64,000 bases of DNA, taken from contig NC_135048.1 in assembly GCF_051014685.1 (NCBI RefSeq), forward strand, positions 22,400,543 through 22,464,542. The letters run 5' to 3'. The notes under the pieces were generated by a model. The model did not search any database. It saw only the letters and a program-made list of their open reading frames with translations, and had not been told where the DNA came from. Below are positions 12,390 to 25,306 of this stretch, piece by piece; the first letter of the stretch is position 1, and every line of letters begins with the position of its first letter. A program made the position numbers and the translations under genes. This DNA comes from Ptiloglossa arizonensis (taxonomy: Eukaryota > Arthropoda > Insecta > Hymenoptera > Colletidae).

Positions 12390-12725
12390 CATCTATAAAA
12401 TACAATCATTTTCGATGTAAAATCAAAAATTGTCAAAAACAACTCCTTTTACGTAACATTTAACGAAAATTCAGTTTAAATGCTCATTGTCCCCAACCAA
12501 TTCATCTATAAAATACAACCAGTTTCGATGTAAAATAAAAAATGCTTGAAAACAATTCCTTTTACGTAACATTTAACGAAAATTCAGTTTAAATTCTCAT
12601 TGTCCCCAACCAATTCATCTATAAAATACAATCAGTTTCGATGTAAAATCAAAAATGATTGAAAACAATTCCTTTTGCGTTACATTTGACAAAAATTCAG
12701 TGTAAATTTTTTTTAAATTCTCGTT
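12390..12725. repeat. Tandem repeat, 113-bp unit, three copies
   Basis: CATCTATAAAATACAAYC starts copies at 12390, 12503 and 12616, an exact 113-bp spacing. Each copy runs through CGATGTAAAAT, CCTTTTACGTAACATTTA and ATTCAGTTTAAAT. The third copy is diverged at its end. Confidence 0.92.
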
Positions 12726-13830
12726 GCAAATTACAAAGAGAAAATTACAATTTGTTTTCAAATCGATTACAAAAAAAATCGCTCCAAGATCTGCATTCTC
12801 GACGATTGGCTAATGTTTATTCCTTTGTACTCGAAATGACAGTTGTACCGGCATTGTGGTACTTTACAAAGGAGCTTGCTTTTGTAACGGTGTTCGATAA
12901 TTATAATAAATTAATATTTACATCGGTTGTTCATTGAATAGTCTCATTCCTTCGCATCGATCGAGCGATACGTTCGCGAAGAATTTAACACGATTATCGA
13001 ACACAGTTGCGAGAGCAATTTCTCTACGTAGTAACGCGACGATACCAATCGGCGTTACGAGTGCAAAGGGTTGAAGTTTTCTCGTGGAAGCGTAACATCT
13101 CGTTCGGTGGTCGTCGATGGAGAGAATCTTGGTAGCTCTCGAGGATATCAATGGACGATACGGATTATCGGAGCGGATTGTACCCCGCGGTGCAACATAG
13201 CCTACCGAACCGTACTTATTACGCTTGGATTCTTTCGCATTGTCCGATTCAATCTGCAAAAGCTTCCAATTTGTACGAATGGGAAGACAATGCGTCGAGG
13301 TACCTCAACAATACGGCAATTTGCACGCGCGGTTCGCCCGAAGGTCGAAGATTCAATTTGCTCCGCGCCTCGAAATAAATCGATAGCCCGTCGACGTTGA
13401 AAAATTAATCAGCGACGTAATTCGGAACTCGATCTCCGGATCTCGATTGTTCAAATTTATACGATGGATTCGTTGCAACTTCTTTACGAGGTGTAGAATT
13501 CCGTTTCTTTTCTCTAAGAGCTACTACCCACCAGAGTAAAATCGTCGAGTTTCCCTCAATTTGAGAGATTAATCTCTGTGTGTGGTATTCGGTAAAAAAA
13601 AAAGTCGTAAGATGTATGTAAATGATCGCGAGAGACGTTAAAAGCAGCTTCTGGAATTCCGAAAGTTTTTGAGGTTAGGTGCGCGCGCAAGAGGGCTGCT
13701 AGTGGCTTCGTTCGTTTCGTTTTTTTTCGATCGGAAGGTTTTCGTCAATGCAATCACGAAAGAGGAGGATGATTCTTGTGGGAAGAGTCTTTTGAATAAT
13801 TTAAGAAAGGTTTTATTATCGTATTATAGT
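12726..13830. other. Unique sequence with dispersed GC-rich repeat copy 2
   Basis: The block at 13175-13255 (TGTACCCCGCGGTGCAAC, then TTATTACGCTT, then TTTCGCATTGTCCGATTC) parallels 10095-10215 in order and spacing. Nothing else in this interval is recognisable. Confidence 0.5.
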
Positions 13831-14335
13831 AATTTTAAAAAAGAGTACTAATATTACCAGTATTAAAAAAATGAGTTTCGAAACATTAAAAGTGATTTTA
13901 CGCATTGAAATGTTTCGAGTGTAACTTGTAACAGTATTAGTAAATTTTTCTTAAATAGTTGTACCGAAGCAATGTCAAATAATAATGAAATATATAATAA
14001 TTTTAGAAAAGAGTACTAATATTACCGGTATTAAACAAATAAATTTAGAAACATTAAAAGTAATTTTAGGCATTGAAATGTTTCGAGTGTAACTTCTAAC
14101 AATATTAGTAAATTTTTCTTAAATAGTTGTACCGAAGCAATGTCAAATAATAGTGAAACGTATAATAATTTTACAAAAGAGTACTAATATTACCAGTATT
14201 TAAAAAATGAGTTTCGAAACATTAAAAGTAATTTTACGCATTGAAATGTTTCAAGTGTAACTCGTAACAGTATTAGTAAATTTTTCTTAAATAGTTGTAC
14301 CGAAGCAATGTCAAATAATATTGAAACGTATATTT
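13831..14335. repeat. Tandem repeat, 168-bp unit, three copies
   Basis: GAGTACTAATATTACC marks copies at 13843, 14011 and 14179, exactly 168 bp apart. Shared blocks include GCATTGAAATGTTTC and AGTTGTACCGAAGCAATG. Copies differ at scattered positions without length change. Confidence 0.94.
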
Positions 14336-16033
14336 TTGTAGTTAGATAACAGGAGAGTCTTGTTAAAATTCACGTTGTCACTATAAACACGATACGTATT
14401 CGTGTGGTATGATAACCGTACGTTGTTGAGATTCGTTGCCGTTTTCTGCAGGCATAATAAATAACCATCGACTTACATCGGTGTCAGATTCTAATTTTTA
14501 AACTTTCTGGTCTTACACTCTCGGAGGCACACATTTCTTCCAGTGACTCAAACATCGATATTTCATTTAAATTTCTACCTCCAGGATATTCCAATAATAT
14601 TTACCGCAAGGAATTCATCGAAAAATAAAAACGTTTCTTGAATACGCTCTTGAATACTTCGGCAATAAAATTCTCATCAATCTGCACAGTCCTTCGATTT
14701 AATTCACCGAATAACTATCGACTCCACGAATTTTAAACCACGGTCCTGAGAATACAAACACGTTTACAGAGCTTCTAAAAGCACAAATCCAATTAAACCT
14801 TAAAGTCCACAAATTGCAGATTATTTAAAGTATTTGTTAAAAAAAAAAAAAAACTATAAAACATTTTAATTTAAAACTTCGTACAGTAGTTCATTTATAC
14901 TTCGCCATCCTAGAGAAATTTCAACTGATATTAATAATTGATTTTATTTAAATTACACCATTAATAGTTTCAGTACAATGTTTCAAAGACACAAAACAGC
15001 AGAATCACGCAGAGGAAAAGGAAGAAACGTTCTCTGTTAACCACAAACAAGACTTCTTAATCGCACCATAGTCGCGTCATGGAAACGAGTCAGCCGATAA
15101 GGTCCATCGCGCGAGACCTGCCAAGAGTAGGGCAAAAATTCAATTTCTAATCGTCGATCGTTAATATCTGGCCAACGAACGGAACATTCGCAAAACAACA
15201 ACAGAGTGTGCTCTCACCATCGACCGTGAAAGCATACTAAAAACTTTGTACCATACGAACGCATCGGTTCGCAAAGGAGAAGCGAATCGAGCTTATTAGC
15301 TTCGCATTCCTGGAATTAATCTGACCGATATGTCGATTCGAGCCAATTGATCTTCGCGATAAAATAATTGTGGAAAAACGGGGAAATTTTTCTTTCTTTC
15401 CTTTTTCTTTTTTCTCGATCGATCGCTTCGTTTCTCGATCGTCCGCGCGGAAAGAGACGAGGAACCGCTTTCGCGGTTGCATATCGTGGCCTGCACCAGT
15501 TGCAACAGAACCGAGGAAGCTTTGCAACACCGTGTGGATGCAGTTCAACCCGATGTACCTACCGAGTCTCGTTATGACACCGGTGCACGCAAGCACGCGT
15601 GTAGTATAGCTCGCCGGGCGACTACACGCACGCTCGTTGTAAATATAACGCGATAGATAGGTACGGCTCGCTTATAGGTGAACCACTCGACGGCTATCAA
15701 CCTGGCAAATGTCAGAGTATCCCGGGGTGGCAGAACCTGTCTTGTTACTCGTGCAGGTTCGATCGTTGCGTGGAAAGTGTTAGACGAATCTACAGGTAGA
15801 CGAGTAAAATCGACTCGACGCGACGTGGAAATTTGCGAAAGAACAACGTTCGAGCCACGAACGGTATTGGTCGAAATGTTCAAGGTTGTTCGGGATGGGA
15901 AACACGGATTGAGAAAGAGTCGAGCGGTTACCGATGTTTTAAAACTACCGGTGAACCGGGTTTTTTGTTTCTAGTTTTTAGTTTAGAATTGATTGCGCGA
16001 ATTGTCGAATCTATGGGTTTGAACTGGAACTAA
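14336..16033. other. Unique non-coding sequence
   Basis: A pyrimidine-rich tract lies at about 15385-15420. Overlapping frames on both strands at 15240-15970 have no domain signature. An A-run is present at about 14839-14852. Confidence 0.5.
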
Positions 16034-16425
16034 GAGTATTCGAATAATTCAATAGTCGAGTATTGTATTCGAGTAATTCAATGGTCGAGTATTGTATTCG
16101 AGTAATTCAACAGACGAATATTGTATTCGAGTGATTCGATAGTCGAATATTGTATTCGAGTAATTCAATAGTCGAATATTGTATTCGAGTAATTCAATAG
16201 TCGAATATTGTATTCGAGTGATTCAATGGTCGAGTATTGTATTCGAGTAATTCAATGGTCGAGTATTGTATTCGAGTGATTCAATAATCCAATATTGTAT
16301 TCGAGTAATTCAATGGTCGAGTATTGTATTCGAGTGATTCAATAATCGAATATTGTATTCGAATAATTCAATAGTCGAATATTGTATTCGAGTAATTCAA
16401 TAATCGAATATTGTATTCGAATATT
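16034..16425. repeat. Minisatellite, 29-bp unit, ~13 copies
   Basis: The unit is read as GTATTCGAGTAATTCAAT followed by AGTCGAATATT; successive GTATTCG starts at 16094 and 16123 give 29 bp. Variants alternate between TAATTC and TGATTC and between AGTCGAA, GGTCGAG and AATCGAA. It shares the ATTCGA core with four other arrays in the window. Confidence 0.94.
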
Positions 16426-17849
16426 AGGAATGAATTCGAATATTATTCTTCAGCGAATATTGTACACGTGTCCTGTAACATTTAAATATTACAATTTATC
16501 CAGTTGTTGTTCGATATAATCGGCTAAATAATTTTTAAGTCTCGATCATACGTGTCTCGAACACTTTCCAGAATAAAAGAACACAACCTTAGATTTATTG
16601 ATATTTGAATACACTACAAGTATCAATGTAATTCAAATGGTACGAAATAATAATATTACTCGAGAACGATGGTCGAATATTATTTAAACACTAGACTATT
16701 CGAATTGTATCTATCATCGAAGTGTTCAAATCTGCTAGTTTGAATCCACTTCGAGGCATAATCGAATTCTCAAGGAATGAAGGAATTATTATTGCATTTG
16801 TAAACGGAAGCTGTCTTCGCGACGATGCTTCGATGTTTATTATACCTGTAAAAAATGTAGATAAGCATACGTATCGACCCTGTGCATTAAATTATAATTT
16901 TGTAAGAATAATTCGGAAGGTCGACCGAAGGTCAACGTGTCAACGTTGCTAAATCTCTCTTTTGGCAGCTATGCTATTACTGTGACGCAAATATGCCGTG
17001 CTACTTCGCAAAATGTGAATGACTTTGAAATCTAGAATTACCTTGACCTTGAGCGGGGAAAAAAAAAATGTTCTTTATCGTTTCATTCGCCTCCTCGAGA
17101 CACAGTTTTTTCCCTAGACATTTTCTCGTGTCATCCGAAGCAATGGTGATATTTTAGATTCACTCGAGTGACTCACCCTGTATATTTCATTCTTATATCA
17201 AATTCCACGTCCGGGCAAAGAAATCCTCTCCAGTAGGTTTTTACAAAAATGGTAACAAACTTCATTGCATAAATTAAAGGACTACGAATATATTATAATA
17301 TAAATAAATGTTTCGTCGTAGTAACTTCATTGATCGATAGAAAAAGCACAAAATGTCGGAAGTCTTGAATAGGTTATTTGTTTATTTAAGATGTTACAAC
17401 TCGTCAGTTTTGAGTCATCTTCAGGATGGACAAATATAGTAAACTTATAAATAGAGAATGAACGTATGATAGGCATACAACAATGAAGCAAAAAAGCTAG
17501 AATAAAAGACAACAGATATATAGTTTCGAGTTTAATATTATACTAGAACGTGTAATTCTTGGATCTCGATGATCTTATTCAAGTTGATATCGTTGATATT
17601 CAAATTTTTTAGTATCTTTTGGTCTGCCTTGTAATTAATTTATACCTTCTCGTATCGATTAACGATTTTTCATTTTCCGAAAAAGAACCAGAATCAAGGT
17701 CAAAGCGTATAAATAATACACTCGAACCATCATTATGAATTATTGGTTTTACCTCCTCGCGAGTAATATCCCGAATCTCTTAATTGGAAGTACAGGTTTT
17801 ACCTAAATCTGTGCCGAAAATATCCGATACCCTACGTTTAATCCCGTGG
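16426..17849. other. Unique non-coding sequence with one transposon-terminus motif
   Basis: CACCCTGTATA at 17174-17184 matches the terminus motif seen at 2491, 12143 and 31261. Scattered TATTCGAA-like words near 16670-16705 may be decayed minisatellite. No gene seen. Confidence 0.45.
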
Positions 17850-17960
17850 AGGAGCAAAATTAAAGTTCACTCGTTGATACGCGCGTATATCGTAAGAGAG
17901 CGAGAAAAAAAAGTAAAAAGGAGGAAAAGAAAATTATAATCCTCATCTCGTGCTCGATGT
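17850..17960. repeat. Dispersed duplication, copy 1
   Basis: Shares with 18720-18830 the blocks AATTAAAGT, a TACGCGCGT word, a run of GAGAGCGAG-like purines, and the long exact word GGAGGAAAAGAAAATTATAA. Copies are 870 bp apart in the same orientation and flank the 26-bp array at 18262-18585, suggesting a segmental duplication before the array expanded. Confidence 0.6.
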
Positions 17961-18261
17961 TCGAGAGAAGTCTCGATCCCCTCGAATACTTTGGAAGTAA
18001 GTATTCTCATCGTTCCGAAGTATCGATTTATTTCACCGAATGGGTATCAATCCCATTAATTTTGAAGTATCTTTTTTTGTCGCTGTCAAGACAACCATTG
18101 TATCTATCAATTTTAAATAGCGTGCATACATTTAATTAGGTTCCATCGAGTCGTGGAAAAATTTTCAAAAATATTTGATTTTGTTCAAGTAAACAGTTAC
18201 ACACGATTAGCATGCGTTAACCCTTAGAAGCATAGTTTCTTTTTTCGAGCTTGGCAAATAA

Positions 18262-18585
18262 AATTGAACAAAATTATTTTACTCGTGATTACGACAAAAT
18301 TATTTGTGATCACGACAAAATTATTTTACTCGTGATCACGACAAAATTATTTTACTCGTGATTATGACAAATTATTTCACTCGTGACCACGACAAAATTA
18401 TTTTACTCGTGATCACGACAAAATTATTCACTCGTGATTACGACAAAAATATTTCACTCGTGATTGCGACAAAATTATTTTATTCCTGATTACGAGAAAA
18501 TTATTTTACTCGTGATCACGACAAAATTATTTCACTCGTGATCACGACAAAGTTATTTCATTCGTAATTACGAAAAAATTATTTA
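18262..18585. repeat. Minisatellite, 26-bp unit, ~12 copies, with palindromic core
   Basis: The unit is ACAAAATTATTTTACTCGTG followed by ATCACG; copies at 18308 and 18334 show the 26-bp period. Several units contain CGTGATCACG, a perfect 10-bp palindrome, while others carry CGTGATTACG. One or two units are a base or two shorter. Confidence 0.92.
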
Positions 18586-18719
18586 ACTACAGTTGCAATA
18601 AGACATCGACTATAAAAGAAATTAAAATAGTCAAAGATATATCGTAGAAAACGATTGAAAAAAATGTTGCCCGAGAGGTTGTTGAAAAAACGTGAGAAAA
18701 AAAAGAGGGAGGGGGGTTA

Positions 18720-18830
18720 GGCGGAATTAAAGTCGAGTCGTCGTTACGCGCGTGGTGTCGCGAGAACGAGAGAACGAAAGGAGATGTAAGAAGGAGGAAA
18801 AGAAAATTATAATCGTCTTTTCGTGGCCGT
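18720..18830. repeat. Dispersed duplication, copy 2
   Basis: Partner of 17850-17960 in the same orientation; see that entry. The purine-rich part here is longer (AGAACGAGAGAACG). Confidence 0.6.
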
Positions 18831-20959
18831 TGCCCGAGGGAAGACCGAGGATGGACGCGTGAAGTCATCGCCGTAAAAGACGCCATTCGCGAAACTTCTT
18901 TCGTTGGCAGCTCATCTCGATCAACGAGGGCCGGGAACGTCGGGGTCTAAGAACAAATTAACGCCGAATTCAGGAAGTAACGACGATCGAAACGTAATCC
19001 ACGATTTCGAGCCACTTATCCTGACAATAATCTTGGAAACGTTGACCGGTTTTTGAAACCCGATTTCGCGCGGTGAGTTTCAATGACTGGACCGGTTGCT
19101 TCGACTTCATTTTTACTCGGAGCGAATTCGCGCACGACGAAGAAGCCGTATTGCGCAAATTTTTCGCTGTACGCGATCAATAATCGGGCGAAACTTTCGT
19201 TGTTCAGTTCCTTGGTACATCCGGCCCGTGAAAGTACACCGCTGCAAATAATTATAGGACCGTCCGACCTCCCACAGGGACCTGCCATTTTAAGCCCAAA
19301 ATTGAGGGTTCTTTATCATTTATTTCTTTTTCCTTCGGTACGAAGAAATAATGGGATCTTAATGGAAATTAGTGCACATACACCGGTGTATAATGCACTT
19401 TAATGAGATGTGTATATCATTTTTTTCGAAACGACTTTTCGTTCATTTTTACATAATTCATCGCGGCGGTGTGCATGATTTTTTTTTTCAATCGTTTACT
19501 CGACGGACAAAAATCAAGATCGAGATTATTTCTTTTTTTTCATCGAATCGCTGCGAGGTAAAATTATAAAATTAAAGAAACGATACCACCTTTGATAAAA
19601 GCGTTAAGTTTCTCTGCCTTTTCAACGCACTTTTAACGAGGTCGGTTTTGTTTACCGATCGTGCGGACAAATATTTTCTCGGTATCTAGAGCTACTCGCT
19701 TTTCAAATTTTATTTCTCTCTCGCTGCGAAAGTAAATAATCCCTTGAACGTAGACTCACTTATAACGTTTTACGTTGTAACGAGTACATAAATATTCAAC
19801 GATCTTATCGAACTCGCTAAAACTGTACACTACGTAATTACTGGAAGAAAATTAATGCAAATGCTTGCAAGGACCCTGACATCCTCTTTAAATCGACTTC
19901 GAATCTTTGGACTTGTCTAGTCCTTGGCTTTTATAGAAACAATTTTGGACGATTTCAAAAATATTTCGTCATCGAGGACTGGTGCAAGGATCGATGACTA
20001 CATTTACAACTAATTCTTAATACATTCGAATACCTTCGTAACTCGCGAAGATACTCTTCGATTTAATAATATTCGTCCCAGTAATACTTCAACAGCAACT
20101 AACAATCGTCCACCTGCAATTATTTTCCATTACAAACTTTTTCTTAGAAATAAATTCGATGTACAATGCACCCCGTTATACACCAACGTACACAATCCAT
20201 ATAACATTACTTACAGCTAAACAATATATTTTCACACTCATCGTTACCGCTAAAATATCTCACAATTCCTGTGTCTCTTCGATGTTTGACAAAACCAAAA
20301 AATTTATTCCATCGGGATTTGAACCCGTGAAAAAAATATTCCAAGCACTGTTGAAACGCCGGAGAAAAAAATATAGCTGGAAAGTTCTTCTCTCGATTCA
20401 CGGTCGAAGCGTTGAAATTCGCTAAATATCATTCTAACAAACGCAATATGTCGGATGTATGGCGTCAGCGGACTCTCGGGACGAAGGACGATCGAACTCG
20501 TCCCGTCCACTCCCGAAACGTTCGCGACGATTCGAAAGAAAACACCATCGTGACAATGATAACGCGATAACGCGGCGGCGCCAGCGTCTTCCATCAATTT
20601 CTAGTCTCGTTCTCGAAATACATTCAGCGGCGTGAGTCACCGCTTTCTACCGGAATGTTAACGGTGAGCGTGCGCTATATTAACTGAAAAAAAAAGTGGA
20701 CTCGTCGCTGTCGACAAGCGTGCATGCTCCGATACCGACTTATTTTAACGTATCGCGTTAGCGATACATATTTATACGTGTATCGAGAACCGTGCAAAAC
20801 TACTCTACGCTACGGCCACCGTTCGATCGGCGTGAAATTGAAAAAGAAAAAGAAAAAACACTCGCTTCTTGTCACCAGCTGATCGTCACGATGAACGAAA
20901 ACCACGACTAACCGAACAATTCTATTTTTCATTGTGTTTCGAACGCCTCGGAATGTTTC
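18831..20959. other. Unique non-coding sequence
   Basis: No array or gene is visible. A tRNA-like B-box word on the minus strand at 20312-20329 was examined and rejected. The stretch 18880-19300 is somewhat CpG-rich. T-rich runs occur near 19480 and 19530. Confidence 0.5.
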
Positions 20960-21570
20960 AGACGTTTGACACACGTATTAGGTAACTTTCGTGTTTTTTT
21001 TTCTTTTTTTTTTTTCTTTTTTCTTTTGCTTTGTTCTCTGCAACCACGAATCGTTTCTTTCGTTCTCTTTCGTTGCTATCCAAGAAGATTCTACAGAATA
21101 CGAGGAATGTATATTTTCATCGTTCAGAGGTTATTAGTGGCTTGTCTCGGTTTTGTTATCGTTCTTTGTTTTATTCTTCGTGTTTTTACCGTACTGGTAC
21201 AATTTGTAGACGCGTTTGATACAATTATTAAGTAATTTATTTTCTTCGCACGTAATTCGTAATGGAGGATCTCTTCTTTCGTTTTCTTACATCGCTGTCT
21301 GTACAAATTGTACCAAATACGAGGAATAGGTATGTATTTTTGTTCATGATCATTTGCTCGGTTTTGTCACAGTTCAAAACTGGGACTACAAAACAAAACT
21401 AGGATTTTATTTTTATCGAGTATCTAAGGCATTGGTACATTGTACACGTGTTCGATACACGTATTAGGTAATTTTTTTTACAAGAAGAATTGTTTTTTTA
21501 TTATCTACTTGTGTGTAATTATCGCACAGACTACCGGTTATTAGAGATTTCTCTTGGTTTTTCTAGAGCT
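20960..21570. repeat. Degenerate tandem repeat, ~240-bp unit, 2-3 copies
   Basis: ACACGTATTAGGTAA occurs at about 20971 and 21456, with a diverged ACAATTATTAAGTAA near 21220. Between them, AATACGAGGAAT and CTCGGTTTTGT recur. A pyrimidine tract at 20994-21030 belongs to the first copy. Divergence is high, so boundaries are approximate. Confidence 0.6.
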
Positions 21571-22045
21571 TGTTTAACAACACACAAGGAAACTCAGAAA
21601 TCCTCAAAAATTTGAAACTTTGGAAAATTATAATTCAAGCGATGTTAATAACGTAATTTTTTTTTTGTTTTCTTTCAATAATAAAACGATCTCAAGAATG
21701 AAAACACCTTGTCAAAGAAATTGTCAATTTTGACATTATCTCGAATATCGATGAAATCGTGAAAAATATCGAAAAAAAAGTTTAATTTAAATTTCTTCGA
21801 AAATTTATTTTTTTTTTAAATTTGAATTTTCATAAAAGATCGAAAGACTTTTTTTTTTGTTCATACAGGTGATTAGAAATGTTGTTTCGTGTTTGGGTTT
21901 GGTAAGAAAATCGACCTCCATCTTTCTTCGGTTATTGCATTCAATTAGCATGTTCAATTACGAGTTGGGTTCCGCATGTTACACAATTAGGTGGATTTGT
22001 TTTCTCCGCGAAGTGATTATGGGTTACATCGATGTAGCCTATTCC
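21571..22045. other. Unique AT-rich sequence with T-tracts
   Basis: Poly-T runs at about 21658, 21808 and 21850. No gene or array is seen. Confidence 0.5.
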
Positions 22046-22580
22046 GAGTCTCTCTCACATTGTTTCTTATCACGAAGAATATCCTTCTGGCACGAATTTC
22101 ATGGATTATTGTGTTTCATAACGAAGTATACTGACAATGAGTATCTAATGTGTATACGATACGCTGCACCTCTTTGGAACTTTGTAGTACTATAATTCAC
22201 GTGACCAAGTGCAGAACTGCTTTCTTCTTTCCACCACCGTCTCGAAGATTATAAGAAACACGAAGATTATTCTCCTGACACGAATTTCATGGATTATTGT
22301 GCTTCATAATGAAACGCACCGAGCGTATAATGTATACACGATACAGTGTATCTCTTCGACACTTCGTAGCACTATTATTCACGTAAGTGTGGAACTGCAT
22401 TCCCGTTTCCACTATTATCTCGAAGATTATAATAAGCACCCAGAATATTCTCTCAACACGAACTTCATGGATTATTGTGCTTCATAATGAAGCGTACCGA
22501 GCTACGTGTGCCGTACAGTGAATCTAATTGAATCACTGTAATACTATTCACGTTGCTGTAACAATGTACGTAATATATTT
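22046..22580. repeat. Tandem repeat, ~178-188-bp unit, three copies
   Basis: CACGAATTTCATGGATTATT starts at 22091 and 22279 and in the form CACGAACTTCATGG at 22457 (intervals 188 and 178). Other shared blocks are CTCGAAGATTATAA and TTCATAATGAA. The third copy fades near 22560. Confidence 0.88.
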
Positions 22581-22844
22581 CAGAGAATAATTATTATTAA
22601 GTAGGGGACATTAACTCTTACACGTGTACAAGCGGTGCTGGTAACGAGTTTGAAAAAAAAAGACTTCCGTACAAACGTGTACAATTGTATTTAATTTATA
22701 TGAAGATACAATGCAAATGTGCCTCCTAAGTGTGTTCAATTCATGTGTCGTTTATTCAAACTAAATTCACGTTTAGAATACAATTTTACAAATTAGTTTC
22801 CCTGAGAATTAAATTCAATTAAAAAACCATTTTGATTTCTTGTT
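22581..22844. other. Unique AT-rich sequence
   Basis: No structure recognised. Confidence 0.5.
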
Positions 22845-23045
22845 ATTCGTATACCGTTGCACGAACTATCTCGACACGTTGGAATATCTCACGAGCGACC
22901 AACGGTAATGAAAAAACGTTTGGTGTAAAGAGAAACGGAAGAAGTTATTTATACAACAATTATTTTTAGAATATAATTTTCGATATGTTCGTTTCCTCGC
23001 TAGGTGTTCCATTCCATCGATATAAAATAGATATCCCGTAGAATG
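22845..23045. repeat. Dispersed repeat family, copy 1
   Basis: Blocks GTTGCACGAA, GGAATATCTCACGAGCGACC and AACAATTATTTTTA occur in the same order at 26795-27025. A shorter related stretch with ATACCGTTGCACGA and AAATATTTTACGAGAGAT lies at 33888-33990. It is likely an old interspersed element; type unknown. Confidence 0.6.
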
Positions 23046-25306
23046 TAAATACTGGCATTACACAATTTCCGAGGTTTTCTATTGGATCTCGATAGGCAGA
23101 AATTGCACGAGCAATAGTTGTACGCGAACCCAGCCATTACTGGTAAGCGTAAACAACTCCGACGATTGAAAAGTTTGAGAACCATCGGTTCGAGAGATTC
23201 TCAAGTGTATCTCGGATAAAATACAAGCCAATAAAGAGCGGAGCACGAGAGAGGCCGTCTCGTGTGTCCAGTTATGAGGAAATCGCGTTTGTCCTATCGG
23301 AATGGATCGATTAATTATTGCGAAGATAGCGACGCGTAGCAATTAAGCGGGAAATTAATCGGCCTTCCGAGTTGAAATCGGTGGAAACGTTACGCACGGA
23401 ATTCTGGCTGGCATTATGTAACGTACGCTCGTAATGCTCCCGGCCATAAGTGAAATTAGTATAACTAACGCCGTTGCGCTTTATTTGGAGTTAGGGCGCC
23501 GATAGAGCCACCGATACGGCTGGTTTGTTTGCAAATTAATGCCTCTTCGAATGAAATTTCATCCAATAGCTTTCGATTTACAACTTAATGTTTACTATAC
23601 GTCTTTGGTTTTTCCATCTCCGGTTAGATAAGTCCGGGTAATAATTTCACCGATGCGTGTATCACTCGCGAAATATATACAGTCTCCCATTTATGGTGGA
23701 TTCGGAATACATTTGGAGAGAAAGGTATAATGGTGGTGGCCATTTAGTAGCAACTATTTTAAGAGAAGAGAAGAGAACTATTTTAACCCCAGTTTGTTCC
23801 TGGGATTTTTTTCGATCCATAGATGGAACTTTTGCCTCTTGTTGTGTTACTCCGTAAACTTGAAATATGAATTTTCCAGTACAATGGGACGTGAGAATTG
23901 CTTCAAGGTTAAACGAACAGTCGATTTAAGGTCGAAATTATTCACGAGAGACTATTTGGGTATTATCATTGTTATTCGACGGAATTTAATCGGAGGAGAT
24001 TCGTTGAATTATTTCTCCACGCGGATAACGATTATCGGAACGAAAAAATTGACAACTCGATATTAACGTTGTGTAGAAAAATCTCCGAGATATTCCTGGA
24101 ACGACCAAATATACCGAATACTATCAGCGCACAATATAGCGGCTGTTTTAAGCAAATACGGATTAACACTTTGAGCGTGACGATGTCGCTTCGCCACGCA
24201 TTGAAATCACCCGAGCGTCTATCTATTAACGTTACATTCAGGATCGTATTGTTGAAAAACTGATCCCGTTTTCGATCGGAATTTTTCGGTGTACGATCCT
24301 TGCGATTGTCGAAATCTTGGTTGGTGAAATTTGTCAAAATTTTAATTCATAGAATTACCTTTTTCGTTGTATCTCTGATAAAAGTTCCTATCGTTAGGTT
24401 TCCATTTACAGTAAAATATTACATCGTTTGCTTAAGTATTTTTAAATTTACTATAAAAAGTCGAGAATAAAATCAAAATCACTTCTGCACGGAGAAACTT
24501 CTATGTAGATACAATTTCAAAATTATTCGAAGACAGTCAACGTTTTACTCGTTCCTCCAGCTATCGATTCGATTACATTTTCTCATAGTACACCCAAAAA
24601 TAAACATCGATCGAAAAAGAGAAAATAAACGAAAGAAATTAAGAAATACCTGAGAAAAGAAGCTTGTTAAATGGTTAAAAACAAATTTCGATATTTTCAA
24701 AAACTCCATCCGGAGTAATCCACGGCGAACCGTAGCCTTTTTCGAGCAGATCGCTAATTCCTTTTACGAGCCGCGACTGGCGTTAATTTTTCTACGAGCT
24801 CAGAAGCCGGCCACCCGATTTAGCGGTCGTAGCACTAATTTCATTCGTCACCGCGACCGTTAAAATGGCATCCGCTGTCGTCGTTGTACGTGTGTCCTTT
24901 TTTTCTTTTTTCTTTTTTTTCATCTCTACGAGGCAGAAAGCGGTCCCCTAATTAGAACAAAATTCTTTTTCGTCGTGGCCGCGCGGCGTGTCTGTAAATT
25001 ACGGGGCTACAAAGGCCTCGAACGTCGTTACCGTGTTCTGCCGGCGCGTCCCAGATATTTCCTGGTTAGAACCACGTCGAAGACTTCAACGGTAGGGGCC
25101 TCCGCGGACGATGGTGTAGTATGCCCCGATCCCACGCTTGGAGATGCGTATCTCCGTCTCGTTTGGTGGTTTCCCTTTGTTTTGGCTGGTATCGACCAAC
25201 TTCCTGCCGTTTTCTATTCCTCGGGCCACGCGTATTACGCAGCCTTCCTTCTTTCGCCTCGTTTTTTTCGCTCGCGCAGATAGCGCGCCCGACGCGCGAA
25301 AATAAC
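23046..25306. other. Unique non-coding sequence
   Basis: No array or gene recognised. The segment 24960-25290 is CpG- and GC-rich with overlapping frames on both strands, none convincing. A T-rich tract lies at about 24898-24922. Confidence 0.5.

Noticed and set aside
20312..20329. tRNA-like T-arm (B-box GGTTCAAATCCC on the minus strand)
   Set aside because: The T-stem and loop can be drawn, but upstream there is no A-box, no D-arm and no anticodon arm at tRNA spacing, and no matching acceptor stem.
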